Origin: Comamonadaceae bacterium
GTDB lineage: Bacteria; Pseudomonadota; Gammaproteobacteria; Burkholderiales; Burkholderiaceae_C
Length of the DNA stretch: 19,291 bases
Reading direction: 5' to 3'
NCBI GenBank assembly: GCA_947460065.1
Contig: CANHGF010000006.1
Span: 1 to 19,291, forward strand
The notes beneath the pieces were generated by a model. It worked only from the letters and a program-made list of their open reading frames with translations. It did no database searches and was not told the DNA's origin. The translations under genes and the position numbers were made by a program. This document shows positions 7,071 through 14,102 of the stretch, piece by piece (within the stretch, counting starts at the first letter, position 1; each line of letters starts with the position of its first letter).

Positions 7071-8039
7071 TTAGGGCTGGATGTTCTGATCCTTGATGAT
7101 GCGCCCCAGCGCCTGGGTGTCGGCCGCGATGCGGTTTTTCAGGCCCTCGGGCGCCGAGCCCACCGCCTGCCAGCCTTGCTGGAAGATCTTGGCGCGGATC
7201 TCGCTCGAACGAACGATCTCGCTGATGATGGCGCTCAGTCGGCTCACCTGAGCCGCCGGCATGGATGCTGGTGCGGCCACCGCATTCCAAATTTCGAGCT
7301 GGAAGTCTTTGACGCCAGCCTCGCTCAGGCTGGGCAGGTCTGGCGTCAGGATGCTGCGGCCACTGCTGGTGCTGCCCAGGATGCGCAGCTTGCCGTTGCG
7401 CGCCTGTGCGGCCGCCAGGGCCGGAGGCAGCAAGGCCGCCTGTATTTGCCCGCCCAGAAGGGCGGTGATCACCTGAGGGTTGCCAGGGTAGGGCACATGC
7501 ACCGGGGCGATGCCGGTGCGGGCTTTGAGCAACTCCATGCCCAGATGCCCCACCGTGCCTATGCCCGGCGAGCCGTAGTTGGCCTGCGCGCCGCTGCTGC
7601 GCATCTGCGCCAGCCACTGCGCCGCGTCGGTGCCCGGCGCATCGGCCGGCACAGTCAGTACCAGCGGGGCGGTGCCGATCAGGCTGACCGGCGCCAGGTC
7701 CTTGAGCGGGTCATAGCTGAGCTTGGGGTTGAGCAGGCCGGCAATCGTCATATTGCCGTTGATCATCAGGCCCAGGGTATGGCCGTCGGTGGCTTTGGCC
7801 ACCGCATCGGCTGCGATGTTGCCGCCGGCGCCGACCTTGTTGTCGACGATCACGGGCTGGCCCAGGGCTTTAGACATGGGCTCGGCCAGCAGCCGCGCGC
7901 TCAGGTCGGGGCTGGAGCCGGCCGGAAAGCCCACCACCAGCCGCACCGGTTTGTTGGGCCAAGTCTGCGCCTGCGCCATGCTGGCTGACCCTACACCCAG
8001 GGCCCAGATGAAAAGGCGGCGGCGGTTGAAAACATTCAT
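7071..8039 (-). CDS. Bug/TctC family periplasmic tripartite tricarboxylate transporter substrate-binding protein
   Basis: A 322-residue extracytoplasmic solute-binding protein. The N-terminus MNVFNRRRLFIWALGVGSAS carries a signal peptide ending AQAQ (cleavage near residue 25); the RRR before the hydrophobic core could also direct Tat export. The mature protein begins with the family hallmark WPNKPVRLVVGFPAG, followed by DNKVGAGGNIAADAVAKA, GPI-like loops and YGSPGIGTVGHLGMELL, all typical of Bug proteins. Ligands in this family are usually carboxylates, but the sequence does not identify this one. No TctA or TctB membrane component lies nearby, so it is an orphan receptor, as is common in Burkholderiales. 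The ATG at 8039 is preferred to the TTG at 8051. It lies downstream of the rpoH terminator and so needs its own promoter, which I could not define. Confidence 0.93.
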   Translation of the reverse strand: MNVFNRRRLFIWALGVGSASMAQAQTWPNKPVRLVVGFPAGSSPDLSARLLAEPMSKALGQPVIVDNKVGAGGNIAADAVAKATDGHTLGLMINGNMTIAGLLNPKLSYDPLKDLAPVSLIGTAPLVLTVPADAPGTDAAQWLAQMRSSGAQANYGSPGIGTVGHLGMELLKARTGIAPVHVPYPGNPQVITALLGGQIQAALLPPALAAAQARNGKLRILGSTSSGRSILTPDLPSLSEAGVKDFQLEIWNAVAAPASMPAAQVSRLSAIISEIVRSSEIRAKIFQQGWQAVGSAPEGLKNRIAADTQALGRIIKDQNIQP

Positions 8040-8108
8040 AGGATGGCTCAATGAGGGTCAAGAATTAGACTGGCAGTGTAAGAGTGACCCGACCCAAGCC
8101 CGCTCATG

Positions 8109-8131
8109 AAAAACCCGGCCGCAGCCGGGTT
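8109..8131 (-). terminator. Rho-independent terminator of rpoH
   Basis: Read on the - strand: perfect 8-bp stem AACCCGGC / GCCGGGTT with a 4-nt loop, followed by TTT, giving a T5 run counting the stem end. It lies 23 nt after the rpoH stop and separates rpoH from the TctC-type gene. Confidence 0.85.
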
Positions 8132-8154
8132 GTCGCGTCAGCGAAGTGCAGCCT

Positions 8155-9093
<939 letters not shown>

Positions 9094-9120
9094 GAGAGGC
9101 TCCTTTCTTGCGATGGCTTG

Positions 9121-9150
9121 ATTTTAGCACTCTCTAAGCTCGAGTGCTAA
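9121..9150 (-). promoter_or_regulatory. Predicted sigma-70 promoter of rpoH, overlapped by CIRCE
   Basis: On the - strand: TTAGCA (-35 like, 4 of 6 matches, at 9145-9150), an 18-nt spacer and TAAAAT (-10, 5 of 6 matches, at 9121-9126). Transcription would begin near 9114, giving a leader of about 20 nt that just includes the AAGGAG ribosome binding site. A leader this short leaves little room for an RNA thermometer. Confidence 0.6.
9124..9150. promoter_or_regulatory. CIRCE operator (HrcA binding site) upstream of rpoH
   Basis: The sequence reads TTAGCACTC, nine spacer bases, then GAGTGCTAA. It is a perfect match in both 9-base arms and in spacing to the CIRCE consensus bound by the heat-shock repressor HrcA. 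It covers the spacer and both hexamers of the predicted rpoH promoter, so bound HrcA would block RNA polymerase. The nearest divergent gene on the + strand is about 1 kb away, which leaves rpoH as the target. Confidence 0.93.
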
Positions 9151-9151
9151 C

Positions 9152-9166
9152 AGGCCCTCAGGGCCT
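9152..9166. repeat. Short GC-rich inverted repeat between the small membrane protein gene and CIRCE
   Basis: AGGCCC / GGGCCT around a 3-nt loop, 1 bp from the CIRCE arm and 14 bp after the upstream stop codon (on the - strand). There is no T-run. It may be a weak transcript end or chance. Confidence 0.35.
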
Positions 9167-9180
9167 AGGGCACCGGCTGT

Positions 9181-9528
9181 TCAGCGGCCGTCTGGTCCGC
9201 GCTCTGGTGGTAGGTCGCGGGCCTGTACGTCCTGTACATCGCCGCTCTGGCGCCGCAGCAGGGGCTGAGCTTCGACCGCCTCGCCGGTGCTCCAGGAACG
9301 GCGCCTGTTCATCGCCTGGCCCAGATCGGTGAAGGTGCGTACCCTTGAAAAGTGGGCACTAACATTGACGGCAGGTCTGCGGCCGCTGAGCAGGCGCAAC
9401 AGGGTCCAGATCAGTATGAAGCCCAGTATGAAAATCGCCATGACAAGGGCCAGCATCAGGCCGAGCAGGCGCAGGAAAAAGCGTACAAGCGCCAGCACCG
9501 CCCCCACCAAAAAATCAATGATTTGCAT
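9181..9528 (-). CDS. Small membrane protein of unknown function upstream of rpoH
   Basis: A 115-residue protein I cannot assign to a named family. A long hydrophobic N-terminal region (about residues 4-47, LVGAVLALVRFFLRLLGLML then VMAIFILGFILIWTLLRLL) looks like two closely spaced membrane helices. A basic SGRRP turn follows, then a polar C-terminal half with several RR pairs and an acidic stretch ending DVQDVQARDLPPERGPDGR. Its start ATG 9528 has AGGA about 8 nt upstream, and that signal overlaps the stop of the DUF962 gene. The two genes are 11 nt apart and surely form one transcript. Similar small membrane proteins ending in a D-V-x-A-R-x-L-P motif seem familiar from Comamonadaceae, but this is recollection, not evidence. 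The gene lies 87 bp upstream of rpoH on the same strand. Confidence 0.75.
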   Translation of the reverse strand: MQIIDFLVGAVLALVRFFLRLLGLMLALVMAIFILGFILIWTLLRLLSGRRPAVNVSAHFSRVRTFTDLGQAMNRRRSWSTGEAVEAQPLLRRQSGDVQDVQARDLPPERGPDGR

Positions 9529-9539
9529 GGCTGCGCGTC

Positions 9540-9989
9540 CTACTCGGCCCGGTCCCGGCGCACCGCGAGCCGGCTCAGCACAAACAAAGGTCCGATCCAG
9601 AGGTACTGGATGTCTTCAAAAAAAGAAGGTTTCCGCCCCTCGATCTTGTGACCAACAAACTGGGCCAGCCACCCTCCGACAAAGAGCGCGGTGCACAGGC
9701 TCAGGCGCTGATGGCCCATGGCGTGCACCGCAGCCAGCATCAATCCCGACACCAGGGCCATGATGAGCAGATAGCTCAGCGACAGGCGCAGGTAGTAGAC
9801 CATGCTGGCACCGACGAAGCCCAAGGCCAGCCAGGGATGGGCTGCATAGAGCAGGCCGATCAGGCTGAGCATGATCACTGGGATGGCCAGCAGATGGATG
9901 GCCTCATTGCTGGGGTGCTGGTGGCTCAGCCCGTAGTGGGCCAGCAACTGGTCGATGCGGCGCTCAGGCGCGGACAGTGGGTCGGTCAT
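9540..9989 (-). CDS. Mpo1-like (DUF962) membrane protein
   Basis: A 149-residue polytopic protein of the family containing yeast Mpo1, an Fe(II)-dependent dioxygenase that shortens 2-hydroxy fatty acids from phytosphingosine breakdown. Family features are HQHPSNEAIHLLAIP near the N-terminus, a conserved His in VHAMGHQRL, FVGHKIEGRKPSFFEDIQYL (the most diagnostic block) and IGPLFVLSRL near the end. About four hydrophobic helices are visible. The His residues in these blocks are the probable iron ligands by analogy with Mpo1. Bacterial members are poorly characterised, so the substrate is unknown. I choose ATG 9989 (MTDPLSAPERRIDQLL) because homologues begin shortly before that block. An in-frame ATG at 10073 would add 28 residues, through a palindrome and a hairpin in the divergent control region. 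No clear Shine-Dalgarno precedes 9989. Confidence 0.85.
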   Translation of the reverse strand: MTDPLSAPERRIDQLLAHYGLSHQHPSNEAIHLLAIPVIMLSLIGLLYAAHPWLALGFVGASMVYYLRLSLSYLLIMALVSGLMLAAVHAMGHQRLSLCTALFVGGWLAQFVGHKIEGRKPSFFEDIQYLWIGPLFVLSRLAVRRDRAE

Positions 9990-10029
9990 GGCTGGGGCAA
10001 TTGGGGAAGGCGGCAACCAGTATAGGTAG

Positions 10030-10077
10030 ACGGCCCGCAGGCCGTGCATTGCCTGGGCCACCAAAAGGGTCATGACC
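10030..10077. promoter_or_regulatory. Divergent intergenic region with a hairpin and a perfect palindrome
   Basis: The 137-bp gap between the DUF962 gene and the divergent glycosyltransferase gene holds ACGGCC-CGCA-GGCCGT (10030-10045) and the perfect 10-bp palindrome GGTCATGACC (10068-10077). Either could be an operator or chance. No regulator is known to match. Confidence 0.3.
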
Positions 10078-10126
10078 TATGCTGTGCCGCGCCCTAATGC
10101 GGCGTGCGGGCGTCGACAATGTTGTG

Positions 10127-10822
10127 ATGCAAGCAGTTCTGCCCTGGCTGAGCCTGATCGTGCCGGTTCTCGACGAGGGACCCGCCCTGGAGTCGGCCTT
10201 GCAGGCCTTGGCAGCCAGGCCTGGGGTAGAGCTGATCGTGGTCGATGGCGGCAGCAGCGATGCCAGCCTCGCGCTGGCACATCAATGGGCCGACCTGGCC
10301 TTGTCTGCCCCCCGGGGACGCGCTGTGCAGATGAACGCGGGCGCCGCTGTGGCCCGCGGGCAATGGCTGCTCTTTGTTCATGCCGATACACGGCTGCCTG
10401 CGCAGGCCTGGCAACAGCTTGATCAATTGCCCGCCGGCAGCCTCTGGGGCCGTTTCGATGTGCGCATTGACGATCCGCACTGGCTATTGGCCCTGGTCGG
10501 CTTCATGATGAATTTGCGCTCGCGCTTGAGCGGCATTGCCACCGGCGATCAGGCGATTTTCGTGCGCCGGGAGGTGTTTGAGAAGCTTGGCGGTTTTCCG
10601 GACATTGCGCTCATGGAGGACATCGCCTTGTCGCGCAAGCTCAAGGCCCTGGGTCGGCCGGTATGCCTGCGTACACCTGTGAACACCTCGGCGCGGCGTT
10701 GGTTGCGCCACGGCATCTGGTCCACCATCTGGCTGATGTGGCGCTTGCGGGCGGCGTATTTTTTTGGCGCCGATCCCGACGCCCTGGCTCTGCGTTATGG
10801 CTACCGACCCCGATCACGCTGA
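10127..10822 (+). CDS. TIGR04283 family glycosyltransferase-like protein
   Basis: A 231-residue GT-A (family 2) type transferase. It has LSLIVPVLDEGPAL at the start, VVDGGSSDAS for nucleotide-sugar binding, LLFVHADTRLP (the HADT block replacing a plain DxD metal motif), GDQAIFVRREVFEKLGGFPD, and EDIALSRKLKALGRP. This set defines TIGR04283 proteins, which often accompany TIGR04282 proteins and, in many genomes, a radical SAM enzyme; current annotations call the pair arsenosugar biosynthesis glycosyltransferases. The TIGR04282 partner follows with a 26-nt overlap (10797-10822), so the two are coupled. No radical SAM gene lies in this window. I choose ATG 10127, which sits right before the first strand, over the upstream in-frame ATG 10079. 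An ACAAT patch ends 6 nt before it and no Shine-Dalgarno is seen, hinting at a near-leaderless transcript. The acceptor is unknown. Confidence 0.88.
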   Translation: MQAVLPWLSLIVPVLDEGPALESALQALAARPGVELIVVDGGSSDASLALAHQWADLALSAPRGRAVQMNAGAAVARGQWLLFVHADTRLPAQAWQQLDQLPAGSLWGRFDVRIDDPHWLLALVGFMMNLRSRLSGIATGDQAIFVRREVFEKLGGFPDIALMEDIALSRKLKALGRPVCLRTPVNTSARRWLRHGIWSTIWLMWRLRAAYFFGADPDALALRYGYRPRSR

Positions 10823-11447
10823 GCTCTACACCCCTGGTGTCAGCGTGGCGGTGCTGGCCAAGGCGCCCGTAGCCGGCCATGCCAAGACCCGTCTGGCCCC
10901 GGTCCTGGGGGCAGCTGGCGCGGCTAGGGTGCACCGGCAACTGGTGCTGCGCACCTTGCAGACCGTGCAGCGTGCCGGCTTGCGCCTTGAGTTGTGGGGC
11001 GAGCCGGCGGGACATCGGTTTTTCAAGGCCTTGGCGCGGGTCCAGCGCTGCCTGACGCTGGCCCAGCCGGCAGGTGATATTGGCACTCGTATGCATGCGG
11101 CCTTCGTTCACCATTGCGGCCGCAGCCCGGCGCCGCTTTTGCTGATCGGCACCGACTGTCCGGTGCTGGATGCGGCGCATCTGCGGCAGGCGGCTCGGCG
11201 CTTGCTGGCCGGTGACGAGGCGGTGTTCACGCCGGCCGAAGACGGTGGCTATGTGCTGGTGGGTCTGCGCCGGCCGGTGCCTGAGCTCTTTGAGAACATG
11301 GTCTGGAGCACCGAGCAGGTGATGGCTCAGACCCGGGAGCGGCTGCAGCGCCTGGGCCTGCGCTACAGCGAGATGCCCACGCTCTGGGACATTGACCGGC
11401 CCGCCGACTGGCTGCGTTGGCTGGCGATGAACCCGCCCGCTGCTTGA
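10797..11447 (+). CDS. TIGR04282 family (DUF2064) nucleotidyl/glycosyltransferase-like protein
   Basis: A 216-residue protein with a nucleotide-diphospho-sugar transferase fold. Characteristic blocks are VAVLAKAPVAGHAKTRLAP (a phosphate-binding, CobA/MobA-like start), GDIGTRMHAAF, LIGTDCPVLDAAHL with the metal-binding Asp, FTPAEDGGYVLVGL and the end block PTLWDIDRPADWLRW. This matches DUF2064/TIGR04282 proteins, annotated by association as arsenosugar biosynthesis glycosyltransferases. It overlaps the TIGR04283 gene by 26 nt in another frame and has no Shine-Dalgarno of its own, so translation is probably coupled. ATG 10797 is chosen over 10764 because it leaves only a short leader before the first conserved strand. 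Only 3 bp separate its stop from that of the convergent ftsY. The actual reaction is not shown by the sequence. Confidence 0.87.
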   Translation: MATDPDHAELYTPGVSVAVLAKAPVAGHAKTRLAPVLGAAGAARVHRQLVLRTLQTVQRAGLRLELWGEPAGHRFFKALARVQRCLTLAQPAGDIGTRMHAAFVHHCGRSPAPLLLIGTDCPVLDAAHLRQAARRLLAGDEAVFTPAEDGGYVLVGLRRPVPELFENMVWSTEQVMAQTRERLQRLGLRYSEMPTLWDIDRPADWLRWLAMNPPAA

Positions 11448-11450
11448 GCT

Positions 11451-12536
11451 TCAGCCCAGCAGCGCCTGGGCGAATTCGCGCGCCTTGAAGGTCTCGAGGT
11501 CCTCGAGTTTTTCGCCCACGCCTATGAAGTACACCGATAGAGGCCGCTTGCCCTGCGTGTTCTGGCTGCGCTCGCGTGCCCACAGGGCGATGGCGGCCAG
11601 CACGCCGCCTTTGGCGGTGCCGTCGAGTTTGGTGACGATCAGGCCGGTCAGACCGAGCGCCTCGTCAAAGGCCTTGACCTGGGCCAGCGCGTTCTGGCCG
11701 GTGTTGCCATCGATCACCAGCAAAACCTCGTGCGGCGCTTGTGCATCGGCCTTGGCGATCACGCGCTTGATTTTCTTGAGCTCTTCCATCAGGTGCAGCT
11801 GGGTCGGCAGACGACCCGCGGTATCGACCAGCACCACGTCCTTGCCGCGCGCCTTGCCTGCACTGACCGCGTCAAAGCTGACCGCAGCTGGATCGCCGCC
11901 TTCCTGGCTGACGATATCGACCGCGCTGCGCTCTGCCCACACCATGAGCTGCTCGCGCGCCGCAGCGCGGAAGGTGTCCGCGGCTGCCAGCAGCACTGAT
12001 GCACCTTCGTCGGCCAGGTGGTGGGTGAGTTTGCCGATCGAGGTGGTTTTGCCCGCGCCATTGACGCCGGCCACCATGATTACCGTCGGTTGCTGCTGGC
12101 CGATGACCAGGCCGCGCTCGAGCGGCTCTAGCAACTGCGTCAAGGCCTCGACCAGCTGTGCTTTCATGCCTGCCGGATCACTGACCGCCTGCTCGCGCAC
12201 CCGGCGCTTGAGATCGCCCAGTAAATGCTCGGTGGCTGCCACCCCGGTGTCGGCCATTAGCAGGGCAGTTTCGAGCTCTTCGTAAAGTTCGTCGTCGATG
12301 CGGCTGCCAACAAATACACTGGCGATGCTGCTGCCGGTCTTGCGCAGTCCGCTGCGCAGCCGGGCCAACCAGCCCTGGCGCTGCGGCGGGGGCGCACTGG
12401 CCCCCAGGTCCTTGGCGGCAGGGGCGCGCAGATCGGGCGGGGTTTCCCGCGGGGCGGCCTGCTGCGGCTCGATCGGGGCAGGCGGCTCTGCCTTTGCCGA
12501 GGCGGGTGAGATGAGCTTCTTGAAAAAACTGAACAT
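11451..12536 (-). CDS. ftsY: Signal recognition particle receptor FtsY
   Basis: A 361-residue SRP GTPase that docks ribosome-nascent chain-SRP complexes at the inner membrane. The N-terminus MFSFFKKLIS is an amphipathic membrane-targeting helix, followed by a short Pro/Ala-rich acidic region (about 15-55) much smaller than the E. coli A domain. The N domain follows (about 56-145). The G domain holds GVNGAGKTT (157-165, P-loop), DTFRAAAREQL (187-197, the SRP-GTPase insertion), DTAGR (238-242) and TKLD (302-305). The C-terminal GVGEKLEDLETF is typical. The start at 12536 is fixed by the targeting helix; no clear Shine-Dalgarno precedes it. The gene is divergent from the M16 peptidase operon with about 78 bp between starts, and convergent with the TIGR04282 gene. 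Confidence 0.97.
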   Translation of the reverse strand: MFSFFKKLISPASAKAEPPAPIEPQQAAPRETPPDLRAPAAKDLGASAPPPQRQGWLARLRSGLRKTGSSIASVFVGSRIDDELYEELETALLMADTGVAATEHLLGDLKRRVREQAVSDPAGMKAQLVEALTQLLEPLERGLVIGQQQPTVIMVAGVNGAGKTTSIGKLTHHLADEGASVLLAAADTFRAAAREQLMVWAERSAVDIVSQEGGDPAAVSFDAVSAGKARGKDVVLVDTAGRLPTQLHLMEELKKIKRVIAKADAQAPHEVLLVIDGNTGQNALAQVKAFDEALGLTGLIVTKLDGTAKGGVLAAIALWARERSQNTQGKRPLSVYFIGVGEKLEDLETFKAREFAQALLG

Positions 12537-12614
12537 GGAGCAGGTCTATTGCACTGGCCCTATTCTATGGAACGCGCTTTGCGATGGATGGGAGCTGCTG
12601 TGAAAGGTCGGTTC

Positions 12615-14102
12615 ATGCATGTATTTTTAAAGACGGGGCTGTGCGGCTCTGCTTTGGCGCTGCTGCTTGCGGCGGTTCAGGCTCAGCCTGCCGCGCCGGT
12701 TAAGGCCGCTGCAGCGGCGCAGACAACTGCATCGGCCCAGGCGGTCGCTGCCGAGGTCGAGCGCTTTACGCTGGCCAATGGCATGACCGTGCTCGTCAAG
12801 GTCGACCGGCGCTCGCCGACAGCGGTGCATATGGTCTGGCTGCGGGTGGGGGCCATTGATGAGGTCGACGGCACGTCTGGCGTGGCCCATGTGGTCGAGC
12901 ACATGATGTTCAAGGGCACGCCCAGCCTAGGCCCGGGCGAGTATTCCAAGCGCATCGCCGCACTCGGTGGCCGTGACAACGCCTTCACCAGCCGCGACGC
13001 CACCGCCTACCACCAGCAGATCCCGGCCGCGCGCCTGCGTGAGGTGATGCAGCTAGAGGCCGACCGTTTCGAGCGCACCACCTGGGTCGATGATGAATTT
13101 CGCCGCGAGATTGAGGTGATCAAGGAAGAGCGGCGCCAGCGGGTGGATGAATCGCCGCGCAGCCAGCTCTACGAGATGGCGCGAGCGGTGATGTTCTCCG
13201 CTTCGCCCTACCGGCGGCCCATCATCGGCTGGATGAACGACCTCGATGCCATGACGCCGCAGGACGTGCGCGACTTCTATCAGCGCTGGTATGTGCCGGC
13301 CAATGCCGCTGTGGTGGTGGCCGGCGATGTGGATGTGCAGCAGGTGCGGCAGTGGGCCGAGCAATACTATGGTGCGATCGCGCCGCGTGCCCTGCCCGAG
13401 CGCAAGCCCAGGCTGGAGCCGCCGCAGACCGGGCCCAGGCGCATTGAGCACCGTGCCCGCAGCTCGCAGCCCTATCTGAGCCTGATGTTCAAGGTGCCCC
13501 AGGTCGACGCCCAGGCCCTGGCCCAGGACAGCCTTCCGCCCGGACCCAGCCGCGAGGCCCTGGCTCTGACGGTGCTCGCTGCGGTGCTCGACGGCCATTC
13601 TGCCGCCCGCCTCGATCGGGCCCTGACCCAGGGCGACAAGCGTCTGGCCCTGCGCGCTGGTGCCTACAACAGCATGTTCGGCCGTGGTCCGCAGACCTTT
13701 GTGCTCGACGGCGTGCCCGCCGAGGGGACCGCTACCCCCGCCTTGAAAGAAGCCTTGCTCGAGCAGGTGGCCCGCGTGGCCCGCGACGGCGTGAGCCCGG
13801 CCGAGCTCAAGCGCGTTACCACCCAATGGGTGGCTGCGCAGACCTACAAGCGAGACGCCCTGTTCAGTCAGGCCAATGAATTGGGCAGTTACTGGTTGCT
13901 GGGCTTGCCGCTCGATACTGGCAGCCGCCTGGTGCGCCATCTGCGCAGCATCAGCGCTGCCGAGGTACAGGCGGTGGCCAAGAAGTACTTTGGTGACGAG
14001 CAGATGACCGAGGCGATCTTGGTGCCACAGGCCGGCGAGGGCGCGCCGCCGCCGCGGCGAGGCCGGCCCGACATGGGCGATACACCAGGGAGGGAGCATT
14101 GA
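12615..14102 (+). CDS. M16 family zinc metallopeptidase, catalytic subunit
   Basis: A 495-residue secreted peptidase of the pitrilysin/mitochondrial-processing-peptidase family. A signal peptide (MHVFLKTGLCGSALALLLAAVQAQ) points to the periplasm. The inverted zinc site HVVEH (H92, E95, H96) is present, with the distal ligand near E171 or E172 in EVIKEERRQ. The block GTSGVAHVVEHMMFKGT is a textbook M16 signature, and a C-terminal M16_C domain follows. The C-terminal end is Pro/Arg-rich and polar. ATG 12615 has AAAGGT upstream and gives a good signal peptide; GTG 12600 is an alternative that adds five residues. The next gene, encoding a zinc-site-less homologue, starts at 14102, overlapping this stop by 1 nt. 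The two products probably form a heterodimer. The substrate is unknown. Confidence 0.93.
   Translation: MHVFLKTGLCGSALALLLAAVQAQPAAPVKAAAAAQTTASAQAVAAEVERFTLANGMTVLVKVDRRSPTAVHMVWLRVGAIDEVDGTSGVAHVVEHMMFKGTPSLGPGEYSKRIAALGGRDNAFTSRDATAYHQQIPAARLREVMQLEADRFERTTWVDDEFRREIEVIKEERRQRVDESPRSQLYEMARAVMFSASPYRRPIIGWMNDLDAMTPQDVRDFYQRWYVPANAAVVVAGDVDVQQVRQWAEQYYGAIAPRALPERKPRLEPPQTGPRRIEHRARSSQPYLSLMFKVPQVDAQALAQDSLPPGPSREALALTVLAAVLDGHSAARLDRALTQGDKRLALRAGAYNSMFGRGPQTFVLDGVPAEGTATPALKEALLEQVARVARDGVSPAELKRVTTQWVAAQTYKRDALFSQANELGSYWLLGLPLDTGSRLVRHLRSISAAEVQAVAKKYFGDEQMTEAILVPQAGEGAPPPRRGRPDMGDTPGREH

Noticed and set aside
7176..7988. Long + strand frame antisense to the TctC-type gene
   Set aside because: The - strand product has a signal peptide and full Bug-family motifs; the + strand translation is Arg/Gly/His-rich and unlike any protein I know.
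11454..11471. Hairpin GCCCAG-CAGCGC-CTGGGC after the TIGR04282 gene
   Set aside because: It lies within the ftsY coding end and has no T-run on either side, so there is no support for a terminator.
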